From: Microcystis aeruginosa W13-11
Lineage (GTDB): Bacteria > Cyanobacteriota > Cyanobacteriia > Cyanobacteriales > Microcystaceae
Reading direction: 5' to 3'
DNA length: 7,206 bases
NCBI GenBank assembly: GCA_009995705.1
Contig: JAADBR010000170.1
Coordinates: 1-7,206 of the forward strand
Positions 1 to 6,198 of the stretch are shown here, in pieces (position 1 is the stretch's first letter; every line of letters begins with the position of its first letter). The notes under the pieces are model-generated. The model was given only the letters and a program-made list of their open reading frames with translations. It did no database searches and had not been told where the DNA came from. Position numbers and translations under genes: made by a program.

Positions 1-120
1 ATCCGTTATGATAATTGTACCCGAAGGCAATTGATAGCCTGTTAAATTCCCTTGTTTCCACCACCTCCAAGCCGTTCGATAACTTATTCCTGCTTTTTTT
101 GCATAGTCTGATAGTTTCAT
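1..120 (-). CDS. tnpA: IS607-family serine recombinase (TnpA), N-terminal part
   Basis: The frame opens with ATG at 118-120 on the minus strand and runs off the left edge, giving 40 residues that start MKLSDYAKKAGISYRTAWRW. This is the MerR-like helix-turn-helix that begins IS607-type transposases: a KLSDYAKKAGIS helix, a recognition helix around YRTAWRWWKQG, then the wing TGYQLPSGTIII. In the family this domain binds the element ends and a serine-recombinase domain follows; that domain would lie outside the window, so catalytic residues cannot be checked. A tnpB partner, common in IS607 elements, would also lie to the left. The start is chosen because these proteins normally begin with M(K/Y)(K/L)LSxYAK. 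Whether the full gene is intact is unknown. Confidence 0.85.
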   Translation of the reverse strand, partial: MKLSDYAKKAGISYRTAWRWWKQGNLTGYQLPSGTIIITD

Positions 121-138
121 GTCTGTATATTACCATGC

Positions 139-180
139 CTGACTATATCTGACTATATTTGTATTGAAACTTTACAATAC
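139..180. repeat. Tandem decamer and inverted repeat upstream of tnpA
   Basis: Two perfect abutting copies of CTGACTATAT lie at 139-148 and 149-158. They are followed at once by an inverted repeat, GTATTG at 161-166 and CAATAC at 175-180. They sit 19-60 bp upstream of the tnpA start, where an IS607-type left end is expected. Short repeated recombinase-binding sites near the ends are known for this family, so these are plausible TnpA sites and may also overlap the tnpA promoter. The exact element boundary cannot be read from the sequence alone. Confidence 0.45.
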
Positions 181-242
181 TAAAAAATTAACAAAACCCT
201 TATTGGAGGATGTTTGAAAAGGGTAACAGGTAGCCTAGTCGT

Positions 243-380
243 CTAGGCAAGCGGCCTCAACATGAGTCGAATCATGCCGAGATAAATAAACGCCTTAGAC
301 CGTTCAAAGTAGCTCAGGGGAAGAGTTTCGGGTCAATCCTCGTAGTCTTTGCTTAATCGTCGCCAATAGACCCCTTGCAT
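243..380 (-). pseudogene. IS5-family transposase, C-terminal relic
   Basis: Read on the minus strand from 380 downward, the frame gives YWRRLSKDYED, then an in-frame TGA at 333-335, then PETLPLSYFERSKAFIYLGM followed by IRLMLRPLA and a TAG stop at 243-245. The pieces RRLSKDYE and AFIYLxMIRLMLRxLA are the conserved tail of IS5-family DDE transposases, containing the last conserved Glu region (KDYE) and the closing helix. The part between the two blocks looks slightly too long, and another frame reads LTRNSS there, so a frameshift may accompany the stop codon. Only about 45 codons of a normally 250-300-codon gene remain. A TGTTTGAAAAGGG stretch at 211-223 resembles an IS5-group terminal repeat, so the element may end near 205. 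It is dead DNA, not a functional gene. Confidence 0.7.
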
Positions 381-448
381 AATTTTTTTATGGTAAAACA
401 GACGGTTTGGTTTTTTTATTGATTTTTAGATAGAAGTTAAAAAAAGAA

Positions 449-543
449 TATAGTCATTTCAGATAAGTCTGATACAATCTAGACCGACAAAATCCTTATG
501 AATTCTGGGATTGATATTCTCAATCTTAATTGAAATGACTATA
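449..543. mobile_element. 91-bp MITE with TA target duplication (IS630/Tc1-mariner type)
   Basis: TATAGTCATTTCA at 449-461 is the exact reverse complement of TGAAATGACTATA at 531-543. Taking the outer TA as target duplication leaves a 91-bp element (451-541) with ends TAGTCATTTCA. Beyond these 11 bases the two ends stay related: both have TAAG and then TGA at matching offsets, so the imperfect terminal repeats reach about 24 bp. There is no reading frame inside. Small size, terminal repeats and a TA duplication are the hallmarks of non-autonomous elements moved by IS630-type transposases, which are frequent in cyanobacteria. The family call is inference from the TA and end structure. Confidence 0.75.
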
Positions 544-750
544 GAACATATCTTCACATTTCTTAAAAGTTACCAAACATTAATCCAGTGAAGGAGAATT
601 GTAATTAATCAGGAGAATTTATTCTCAATTTTTATAATTGAGATAGTTTGTGCCGCTCAAATAAAGAGGTTTTGATAACCAAATTAAAGCATATCTAAAG
701 AGTTTTGAGTTAAAAGTAAAACTTCAAGTTTTTATTTAAAGCAAACGTAA

Positions 751-783
751 TAACTAACTATTTTTTTCTGGAAAAATTAGTTA
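751..783 (-). terminator. Weak AT-rich hairpin downstream of the transketolase-like gene
   Basis: TAACTAA at 751-757 pairs with TTAGTTA at 777-783, and inner T-rich and A-rich tracts (761-767 and 772-776) extend the stem. It lies about 85 bp beyond the stop of the minus-strand gene. There is no GC core and no clean T-run after the stem, so it is a weak terminator candidate at best. Confidence 0.2.
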
Positions 784-823
784 AACCACCACTATAACAT
801 ATAATTAATTTACAAAAGTTCTA

Positions 824-844
824 CTGATAACTGATAACTGATAA
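824..844. repeat. Three tandem CTGATAA heptamers
   Basis: Perfect head-to-tail copies of CTGATAA occupy 824-830, 831-837 and 838-844, 22 bp past the stop codon of the minus-strand gene. Short tandem heptanucleotide repeats in intergenic DNA are a known feature of cyanobacterial genomes. Copy number at such arrays usually varies between strains. No function is implied. Confidence 0.7.
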
Positions 845-865
845 AAGCCCACCCTAAAATGCTCT

Positions 866-2767
866 CTAAGCGATTAAAGATTTAACTTTACTAATGATAC
901 CAACTGGGTCAATACCTTGGTGGGGGAATTGTTCCCATAAACCGCCACAACCTTCATGGTGAGTACCGATGTAGGCGTATTTAGGAGTTAAACCGCGTTC
1001 GAGTAACCAAGAACCATAGCGGCTACCTAAACCCGTGCGACGGTTAAATGCTTCTACCACTAAAACAAAGGGAGAACTACCAACTTTAGCGATAATTTCT
1101 TCATCCACTCCATTGAGAGTCGGTTTATTAATTAAACCCACGTCGATCCCTTCCTGTTTTAGACGTTCCACTGCATCTAAAGCGCGGTATAAACCATCGC
1201 CAAAGCTGATGATATAACCAGCAGTCCCCTCCCGAATTACTTCATCTTTTCCGGGGACAAAGGTGTAACCATCGCCAAAGAAATTATGACCGTTAGTATC
1301 AAGAATATTGGGAGTTTTAGAACGAGTCGAGAAGATAAAACGTAGGCCGGGTTGATGGAAAGTTGCCTCGACACAGGCGGTCATTTGTGCCGCATCGGCC
1401 GGAAAATAAAGACGGGTTTCGTAACCGTCATCTAGTCCATTATCGGCAAAGAAATTATTCAAACCAAAGTGACAGGTATTATCGGCCATGTCATCGATAC
1501 CGGAATGGGAAAAATGACATAAAAGATTAGAATAATTCAAGCGAGCCATGGTGATTTCAGAAATGCACATTTCTAGAAAAGCGGCAAAAGTAGCGAAAAT
1601 TCCCTGTTTACCTTTTTCCATCCCAAAACCAGCAGCTGCCGAAAGATTGCCCCGTTCCATAATACCAGAAGGAATAAACACTTCGGGATGTTTATCGTGG
1701 ATAATTTTCAGACCGCAGGAACCTTCTAAATCGCTATCTATTACTAATACCTTAGCCTTGCGTTCTTCCTCGCTCATTTTGCCTAAAAGACTGACTACTG
1801 CTTCGCCGAAAACGTTGCGGTTAGAACCCCATTTATCCCCAGAACCGAGGAATTTATAGTCATTAGAAGGCTTCTTAATACTGTTGAGATATTCCACAGC
1901 GGCACTGTGTCCTTTTGCCTCTAAATATTTTAAAGCCAAGGGGACAGAAATCACATCATGACCGTGGTTAGAACCTTCTAAACCTTCAATTCCGGGACAC
2001 ATGGGACGTTTATTAATAATCGCAATCGGGCCGGGAGTATTAATTGCTTCACAGATATTGCGATACAAACTATCGATATCTTCCCCATCTCCCACTAACA
2101 CTTTTAGTCCATGGCCGGTGAGAGTTTTTGCCACATCATAACCGGGTAAATATTTGGAAGGATGACCGGCAATCGTCACATCATTATCATCAATAATCAG
2201 CTTAACATTGATGTGTTGAGCTACGGCTAAACGGGCAGCTTCTGCGTCATTGCCTTCCTGTTGAGAACCATCGGAACCTAAACAAAAAACGGTTTTTCCG
2301 GGGTTAGCTAAAGCGACACCGTTAACGTAGGGCCACATATGTCCTAAACGGCCAGAACTAAATTTAACACCGGGGGTTAATCCTAATTCCGGGTGTCCGG
2401 GGAGTTTAGAATTGGCCTCGCGGTAGTGCATTAATTGTTCTGCGGGTAAAGAACCTTCTAACGCAGACATGAGATATTGAGTACCGACGCGGTGTCCTGC
2501 TTCATCGAAGAAGATTGGTACAAATTGACTAGGTTGACTGCGGAAAAGAGCATCGAGAATCACCACTTCCGGGACGGTATCGTAGGGGCCGCCGGTGTGT
2601 CCACCCACACCCCGGGCCGCACCCGTGGCAGTAAAAAAGATGATAGCATCGCGACAGAGTTGGATATTGGCTTTTAGGGCGCTTCTTTGGTCGTCGGTGA
2701 GGGTGGGGTTACTGGGGTCGAGACTGATGGGTTTATAGGCGCTCAAATCGATGGGAAAGGTTGTCAT
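866..2767 (-). CDS. Transketolase-like ThDP-dependent enzyme
   Basis: 633 residues with the three-domain transketolase plan. The N-terminal PP domain shows GGHTGGPYD (55-63), GHPE followed by TPGV (124-134) and the ThDP/Mg motif GSDGSQQEGND (164-174), which closes with IIDDND (191-196). The Pyr domain carries the cofactor-activating Glu in MERGN (Glu371), then HSG (421-423) and DNTCHFG (429-435). The C-terminal domain fills about 515-633. Such enzymes move two-carbon ketol units between sugar phosphates in the cytosol. The family's usual GDG metal motif reads SDG here, and the protein is about 30 residues shorter than ordinary Tkt, so this is probably a divergent paralogue, not the Calvin-cycle tkt; its substrate is unknown. 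It is not DXS, which has a different metal motif. AAGGA about 10 bases before ATG supports the start. Transcribed alone. Confidence 0.8.
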   Translation of the reverse strand: MTTFPIDLSAYKPISLDPSNPTLTDDQRSALKANIQLCRDAIIFFTATGAARGVGGHTGGPYDTVPEVVILDALFRSQPSQFVPIFFDEAGHRVGTQYLMSALEGSLPAEQLMHYREANSKLPGHPELGLTPGVKFSSGRLGHMWPYVNGVALANPGKTVFCLGSDGSQQEGNDAEAARLAVAQHINVKLIIDDNDVTIAGHPSKYLPGYDVAKTLTGHGLKVLVGDGEDIDSLYRNICEAINTPGPIAIINKRPMCPGIEGLEGSNHGHDVISVPLALKYLEAKGHSAAVEYLNSIKKPSNDYKFLGSGDKWGSNRNVFGEAVVSLLGKMSEEERKAKVLVIDSDLEGSCGLKIIHDKHPEVFIPSGIMERGNLSAAAGFGMEKGKQGIFATFAAFLEMCISEITMARLNYSNLLCHFSHSGIDDMADNTCHFGLNNFFADNGLDDGYETRLYFPADAAQMTACVEATFHQPGLRFIFSTRSKTPNILDTNGHNFFGDGYTFVPGKDEVIREGTAGYIISFGDGLYRALDAVERLKQEGIDVGLINKPTLNGVDEEIIAKVGSSPFVLVVEAFNRRTGLGSRYGSWLLERGLTPKYAYIGTHHEGCGGLWEQFPHQGIDPVGIISKVKSLIA

Positions 2768-3171
2768 CGTAGATTTTCCTTAATGTAGAGAAATAACTAT
2801 AGTCAGGGAAATCATAGCCTAGAATGTCACCCGATCGATTGATTGAATAATTTCTTATCATTGATGTAGTCCCTAATACAAAAGTTTTACCCCTGCTGGG
2901 ATAGCTTCCACGGTCCGGGAGGGGGGAAATCTTAAAAAAGATAGGAGAAAAAAAGCTGTTCTTGAGGGCAATAGTCCAGAATGACAGCTAGGACCAAGTA
3001 AAAAGGATAACCTTTGACTCGGTTTTCCTTTTCGGGAGGCGGTCGTAGGTCGTCGATACCAAATTAGCTTATACTTCATCTTTATGAGAAGGGCTGTCAG
3101 TTGATATTAATGCAATCTCTAGCCCAAAAATCGGCGCATAATTAACAAAAACTAGATTTAAGGTAAAAACT
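2768..3171. other. Intergenic region between divergent transketolase-like gene and hypC
   Basis: The 404-bp spacer should contain promoters for both divergent genes, but no convincing -35/-10 pair with correct spacing was found for either. It contains a G-run (2919-2926), a minus-strand terminator-like hairpin (2945-2989), a small dyad AAAGG-ATAA-CCTTT near 3002-3015, and GGGCT (3091-3095) able to pair with AGCCC (3121-3125). A 68-codon minus-strand frame crosses it, but its composition is not protein-like and it overlaps the hairpin, so it is not called. Confidence 0.5.
2945..2989 (-). terminator. Possible intrinsic terminator on the minus strand
   Basis: On the minus strand CAGCT-AGAA arms (2989-2985 and 2981-2978, with a three-base bulge) pair with TTCT and AGCTG (2962-2954). 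A run of seven T (2954-2948) follows. The shape fits a Rho-independent terminator. No annotated gene reads into it on this strand, so it would have to end a short untranslated transcript starting near 3060-3120, or stop antisense reading from hypC. Confidence 0.35.
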
Positions 3172-3435
3172 ATGTGTTTGGGCATACCGGGACAAATTAC
3201 GGCAATTATTGATGAAAACCATCATCTCGCTCTCGTCGATGTGGGGGGTGTAAAAAGAGAAGTAAATATCACTTGCATTGTTGATGAAGACCATCCCGCT
3301 AATACTTGTGTAGGGGATTGGGTATTAGTTCATGTGGGTTTTGCCATGAATCGAATCGATGAAGATGAGGCGCAAGAAACCTTAAGTTTATTAACACAAT
3401 TAGCAGAATTAGAGGCAGAATTTAATCATAATTAA
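3172..3435 (+). CDS. hypC: [NiFe] hydrogenase maturation chaperone HypC
   Basis: 87 residues beginning MCLGIPGQI, the invariant HypC/HupF signature. Cys2, exposed after removal of Met1, carries the Fe(CN)2CO unit. The OB-fold body follows, with VDVGGVKREVN (22-32), GDWVLVHVGFA (48-58) and the terminal helix EAQETLSLLTQL. HypC works in the cytosol: it binds HypD while the iron centre is assembled and then delivers it to the hydrogenase large-subunit precursor. Length and motifs are normal, so it should be functional. TAAGG lies 8 bp before the ATG, and the start is fixed by the need for Cys at position 2. hypD follows 116 bp downstream on the same strand. The structural hydrogenase genes and other hyp genes are outside the window. 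Confidence 0.95.
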   Translation: MCLGIPGQITAIIDENHHLALVDVGGVKREVNITCIVDEDHPANTCVGDWVLVHVGFAMNRIDEDEAQETLSLLTQLAELEAEFNHN

Positions 3436-3490
3436 TGTTCTTAAAGTAGTCACCCATAAATTAATGCTATTGTCTATTTATAAGAAATGT

Positions 3491-3507
3491 AAATTACGGC
3501 AATTATT
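3491..3507 (+). repeat. 17-bp copy of hypC codons in the hypC-hypD gap
   Basis: AAATTACGGCAATTATT at 3491-3507 is identical to 3194-3210 inside hypC, where it encodes ITAII. In the gap the same frame reads ITAIITDDPQLKIII and onward to a TGA overlapping the hypD start. Stop codons lie just upstream. It may be a small duplicated hypC fragment or a chance match. Confidence 0.4.
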
Positions 3508-3551
3508 ACTGACGACCCACAGCTAAAAATTATAATTAAAGGAGATAAACT

Positions 3552-4664
3552 ATGAAATACGTTGATGAATTTCGTGATCCAGTTAAAGCGTCGGGATTAA
3601 TTCAACAAATTGAACAGTTATCGATAAGAATTTCTGAAAAGCGGGAAAAAGTTACTAAAATTATGGAGGTTTGTGGAGGTCATACCCACTCAATTTTTAG
3701 ATACGGTATCGAGGCAATACTTCCGGAAACTATCGAATTAATTCATGGCCCTGGATGTCCCGTTTGTGTAATGCCGCGAGGTCGTTTAGATGATGCCATT
3801 TTTCTCGCACAACAACCGAATGTAATTCTGACAACTTTTGGCGATACTATGCGTGTCCCTGGTTCCCATTTGAGTCTGCTACAAGCGCGAGCAAAAGGTG
3901 ATGATATTCGCATGGTTTATTCTCCTCGCGATGCCTTAAAAATTGCCCGAGAAAATCTCGATAGAGAAGTAATATTTTTAGCATTAGGTTTTGAAACAAC
4001 CGTTCCTAGCACCGCTTTAACTGTTTTAGAAGCACAAAGAGATGCCATCACTAATTTTAGTTTATTTTCTAATCATGTGGTGATTATTCCCGCTTTGAAA
4101 GCTTTGTTAGATAACCCAGATTTACAGTTAGACGGTTTTGTTGGTCCTGGTCACGTTAGCATGGTAATTGGCACAGAACCCTATCAAGTTATTGCCCAAG
4201 AATATCATAAACCTGTGGTAGTTTCTGGGTTTGAACCTTTGGATATTCTCCAATCAATTTGGATGGTATTAAAACAATTAGATGAGCAGAGATGTGAGAT
4301 CGAAAATCAGTATGATCGAGTGGTACAAAATCAAGGAAATAGAGTCGCTTTATCGGCAATCAAGCAAGTTTTTGAACTGCGGGATCAGTTTGAATGGCGA
4401 GGTTTAGGGGAAATTGCTCAAGGAGGGTTAAAACTGCGAGATGAATACAGCAATTTTGATGCGGAGGAGAAATTTACTTTACCCAATCAGCGTGTTAAAG
4501 ATCACAAAGCTTGTCAGTGTGGCGAAATTCTTAAAGGTGTTTTAAAACCCTGGGAATGTAAAGTATTTGGTACTGCTTGTACTCCCGAACACCCCATCGG
4601 TACTTGTATGGTTTCTAGTGAGGGTGCTTGTGCCGCTTATTATAAGTATGGCAGACATCGGTAA
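3552..4664 (+). CDS. hypD: [NiFe] hydrogenase maturation protein HypD
   Basis: 370 residues, the usual HypD length. CGGHTH (41-46) and GPGCPVC (66-72) place Cys41, Cys69 and Cys72 at the numbering of the catalytic and HypC-binding cysteines of the family. GFETT (146-150) and GPGH (198-201) are further family motifs. The C-terminal part is cysteine-rich (321, 323, 336, 343, 352, 360) and forms the [4Fe-4S] site, with CMVSSEGACAAYY near the end. In the cytosol HypD, with HypC, holds the iron to which the HypE-derived cyanides and CO are attached. All key residues are present. A strong AAAGGAGAT lies 5 bp before ATG, giving efficient initiation of its own. It is probably co-transcribed with hypC despite the 116-bp gap. 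Confidence 0.96.
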   Translation: MKYVDEFRDPVKASGLIQQIEQLSIRISEKREKVTKIMEVCGGHTHSIFRYGIEAILPETIELIHGPGCPVCVMPRGRLDDAIFLAQQPNVILTTFGDTMRVPGSHLSLLQARAKGDDIRMVYSPRDALKIARENLDREVIFLALGFETTVPSTALTVLEAQRDAITNFSLFSNHVVIIPALKALLDNPDLQLDGFVGPGHVSMVIGTEPYQVIAQEYHKPVVVSGFEPLDILQSIWMVLKQLDEQRCEIENQYDRVVQNQGNRVALSAIKQVFELRDQFEWRGLGEIAQGGLKLRDEYSNFDAEEKFTLPNQRVKDHKACQCGEILKGVLKPWECKVFGTACTPEHPIGTCMVSSEGACAAYYKYGRHR

Positions 4665-4751
4665 ATTTTTTTACTGATTAGTTTCCTTTCCCGCGAGGAA
4701 ACGCTAGAATTTTGACGGGAAAAAACTAACAATCTCTCGGTAATAAAAAAG

Positions 4752-5105
4752 ATGAAAATCAAAAATAATCTGGGTTTATTTGGCTTAACCACCTCTGGGC
4801 TGCTAATTATCGCTTCGGAAATCGTTCTTGCTTCTCAAGAACAAACCCTAGAACTGCCACCAAGTCAACCCCCCAGCGCCGATTTTTTCAAACCCGTCAC
4901 CAATCTAATTAAAGATTTAAACCATCAGGGAGTAACTATCACCGATCCTAATGATCCCATGGCGGTGCGCTACCGAGTCAATACCCCCTGTCGTGGTTGT
5001 TCGGTTTATCTAGGCACGGGAGTTGCCAATCCTCGCACCCAGACTAATAATAATGGCATGGGAATCAATTTTGGTCTTGGTTTCACCATGCCTTTTTCAC
5101 CCTAA
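4752..5105 (+). CDS. Small secreted protein of unknown function
   Basis: 117 residues, no family recognised. The N-terminus looks like a Sec signal peptide: KIKNN, a hydrophobic stretch about 8-22 (LFGLTTSGLLII), then a likely cleavage after Ala27 in VLA-SQ. A Pro-rich linker (36-42) follows, then FKPVTNLIKDL and a pair CRGC at 80-83. The final strand-like segment, MGINFGLGFTMPFSP, alternates glycine and hydrophobic residues as in some outer-membrane strands. The mature protein of about 90 residues would act outside the cytoplasmic membrane, in the periplasm or outer envelope. There is no clear ribosome binding site, only an A-rich tract ahead of ATG. It begins 87 bp after hypD, but no functional link to hydrogenase is evident. 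Its stop codon overlaps the convergent HNH gene by 4 bp. Confidence 0.65.
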   Translation: MKIKNNLGLFGLTTSGLLIIASEIVLASQEQTLELPPSQPPSADFFKPVTNLIKDLNHQGVTITDPNDPMAVRYRVNTPCRGCSVYLGTGVANPRTQTNNNGMGINFGLGFTMPFSP

Positions 5106-5599
5106 ATACCGATGACATATTTACGCCATTCGTGATTGTGATTCCCCCTAGTGTGCTTTAATAGCTCAAAGTGGAGACTGCTGTAGGGACGACGCGGCTG
5201 GGCGAGTAGGGACATATTGGCTTCTTTTGGTGTACGATTGCCCTTATGCACATTACAACGCACGCAAGCCGCCACTAAATTCTCCCAAGTGTCACCCCCT
5301 CCGCGAGAACGGGGAATCACATGATCGATGGTTAATTGTTCACCTCGGTAGAGACAGTATTGACAGGTGTGATGATCTCGTTCGAGAATATTACGACGGG
5401 TTAAAGGAATTTCCTTGTAGGGAACACGGACATATTGCCTAAGACGGATAACGGAAGGTAGGGGTAAGTCACGACAAACCACTTTTCCGTTATGTTCTAG
5501 GGATTCAGCTTTTCCTTTCAACAATAAAACGATTGCACGCCGCCAACTGGTAATATTTAGCGGTTCGTAGGAGGCATTCAACACGAGAACCTTGCTCAT
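5102..5599 (-). CDS. HNH endonuclease family protein
   Basis: 165 residues starting MSKVLVLNASYEPLNITSWR, a widespread cyanobacterial HNH family. The nuclease core is complete: CQYC (79-82), IDHVIPRSRGG (91-101) with Asp92-His93, Asn107 in WENL, and CVRC (112-115) followed by Asn116. The two CxxC pairs bind a structural zinc, and His93/Asn107/Asn116 correspond to the H-N-N set that holds the catalytic metal. It should nick or cut DNA, but the natural target of this solitary family is not known. The frame could extend to a GTG at 5641, but the family begins at this ATG, so 5599 is preferred. No strong Shine-Dalgarno is seen before it. The 3' end is convergent with, and overlaps by 4 bp, the secreted-protein gene. 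Confidence 0.85.
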   Translation of the reverse strand: MSKVLVLNASYEPLNITSWRRAIVLLLKGKAESLEHNGKVVCRDLPLPSVIRLRQYVRVPYKEIPLTRRNILERDHHTCQYCLYRGEQLTIDHVIPRSRGGGDTWENLVAACVRCNVHKGNRTPKEANMSLLAQPRRPYSSLHFELLKHTRGNHNHEWRKYVIGI

Positions 5600-5640
5600 A
5601 GGTGTCTGAAGATCGCTTGAATTTACCCCGAATGGTAACA

Positions 5641-5692
5641 CAGATCACTGGGATTGGAACCTATTATACTCAATCCGTTGAGTATAGATCTG
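5641..5692 (-). promoter_or_regulatory. Probable promoter of the HNH gene on a palindrome
   Basis: On the minus strand a perfect TATAAT lies at 5668-5663, about 64 bp before the ATG at 5599. It overlaps a perfect 9-bp inverted repeat, TATACTCAA (5665-5673) and TTGAGTATA (5678-5686) with spacer TCCG. A second pair, CAGATC (5641-5646) and GATCTG (5687-5692), has the dyad in its outer half. There is no good -35 hexamer at 17 bp. The dyad could be an operator or a transcript hairpin. Confidence 0.45.
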
Positions 5693-5809
5693 GTAGGGTG
5701 AGTGTTTGCGGCGATAATTTCTGATAAAAAACCTAAATTAATAATCCGCGCCCCACGCACCAACTTAATTATTAAATTGGTGCGTTACGCTTTGGCTAAC
5801 GCACCCTAC
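5693..5809. repeat. Palindromic intergenic repeat module, copy 1
   Basis: The module is bounded by GTAGGGTG (5693-5700) and its reverse complement CACCCTAC (5802-5809). Inside are two competing stems: ACGCACCAA (5755-5763) with TTGGTGCGT (5777-5785), extended by TTAAT/ATTAA, and GGTGCGTTA (5779-5787) with TAACGCACC (5797-5805). GGTGCGTTA-type palindromes are common dispersed repeats in cyanobacterial intergenic DNA. There is no coding content. A diverged second copy follows directly. Confidence 0.7.
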
Positions 5810-5828
5810 GATTTATGTTTCTGTTGGT

Positions 5829-5903
5829 GGCGATAATCTCTGAAAAAAAACCTAAATTAACAATCGGCTGTAAGAGATCAACTTTATTATTAAATTGGTG
5901 GGC
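5829..5903. repeat. Palindromic intergenic repeat module, copy 2 (diverged)
   Basis: Positions 5829-5865 match 5710-5746 without gaps at 34 of 37 bases. 5879-5900 match 5761-5782 at 21 of 22. The offset is 118-119 bp, so this is a tandem duplicate. The middle part (5866-5878) has diverged and the outer GGTGCGTTA hairpin is lost. A reading frame joined to hicB crosses it from 5815, but that extension is repeat DNA and not part of the protein. Confidence 0.7.
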
Positions 5904-5979
5904 TAATTCTTTGTACCAATCCCATCACACAAATGCCTATAGCAGCACGCTAATTCATAAATTATCAAAGGAGATTGTC

Positions 5980-6198
5980 ATGAAAGGAGAATTCACCGCC
6001 ATCATTGAGGCAGCAACAGAAGGGGGATACTGGGCGATTTGTCCTGAAGTCCTAGGTGCAAATGGTCAAGGAGAAACCATTGAAGAAGCCAAAGAAAGCT
6101 TAAAAAGTGCTATTCAACTAATTTTTGAAGATCGTCTAGCTGATATTCGTCGAGGACTACCAAAAGAAGCGATCGAGGAGACAATTTCCATTCCATGA
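5980..6198 (+). CDS. hicB: HicB-family antitoxin
   Basis: 72 residues, a short HicB with the partly degraded RNase-H-like fold: FTAIIEAATEGGYWAICPEV (5-24), LGANGQGETIEEAKESLKSA (25-44) and a helix ending in FEDRLADIRRGLP. In the family this domain covers the HicA toxin in the cytosol. There is no C-terminal DNA-binding domain, as in many short HicB-like proteins, so autoregulation would need another contact. The frame runs back to 5815, but AAAGGAGA (5967-5974) five bases before this ATG, and the family's start at (M)KxxFTAIIE, fix the start at 5980. It precedes hicA with an ATGA overlap (6195-6198), so the two are translationally coupled. Antitoxin-first order is the reverse of the E. coli hicAB operon but is common elsewhere. 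Confidence 0.88.
   Translation: MKGEFTAIIEAATEGGYWAICPEVLGANGQGETIEEAKESLKSAIQLIFEDRLADIRRGLPKEAIEETISIP

Larger units (their letters stand above)
544..865. other. Gene-free AT-rich spacer
   Basis: No reading frame with coding character was found on either strand. The stretch holds an AT-rich inverted repeat, TCTCAATT at 623-630 against AATTGAGA at 636-643. It also holds a short dyad AAAACTT-c-AAGTTTT at 718-732, the possible terminator at 751-783 and the heptamer array at 824-844. Nothing else is recognised. Confidence 0.6.

Noticed and set aside
233..340. A seemingly structured RNA: GCCTAG/CTAGGC hairpin, GTCTAGGC pairing with GCCTTAGAC, and a GTAGCTCAGG tRNA-like D-arm
   Set aside because: The minus strand translates to a recognisable IS5-family transposase tail, which explains the conservation; the tRNA-like part lacks an anticodon arm.
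1035..2677. Plus-strand frames at 1035-1217, 1548-1859 and 2477-2677, and 5227-5442
   Set aside because: They are antisense shadows of the transketolase-like and HNH genes without protein-like composition.
2873..3079. A 68-codon minus-strand frame between the transketolase-like gene and hypC
   Set aside because: Ser/Arg/Leu-rich composition with no recognisable domain, and it overlaps a terminator-like hairpin.
3531..3536. Perfect TATAAT just before hypD
   Set aside because: A start site 7 bp further would remove the Shine-Dalgarno of hypD, so it is more likely AT-rich spacer.
4681..4722. Hairpins GTTTCC/GGAAAC and TTTCCCG/CGGGAAA after hypD as a terminator
   Set aside because: The two stems compete and neither is followed by a T-run on the plus strand.
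5600..5641. GTG start adding 14 residues to the HNH protein
   Set aside because: The family begins at MSKVLVLNASYEPLN; the added residues have no family similarity and the GTG lies closer to the promoter dyad.
5815..5979. A 55-residue N-terminal extension of HicB
   Set aside because: It is translated from the second repeat module; a good ribosome binding site and the family start both point to 5980.
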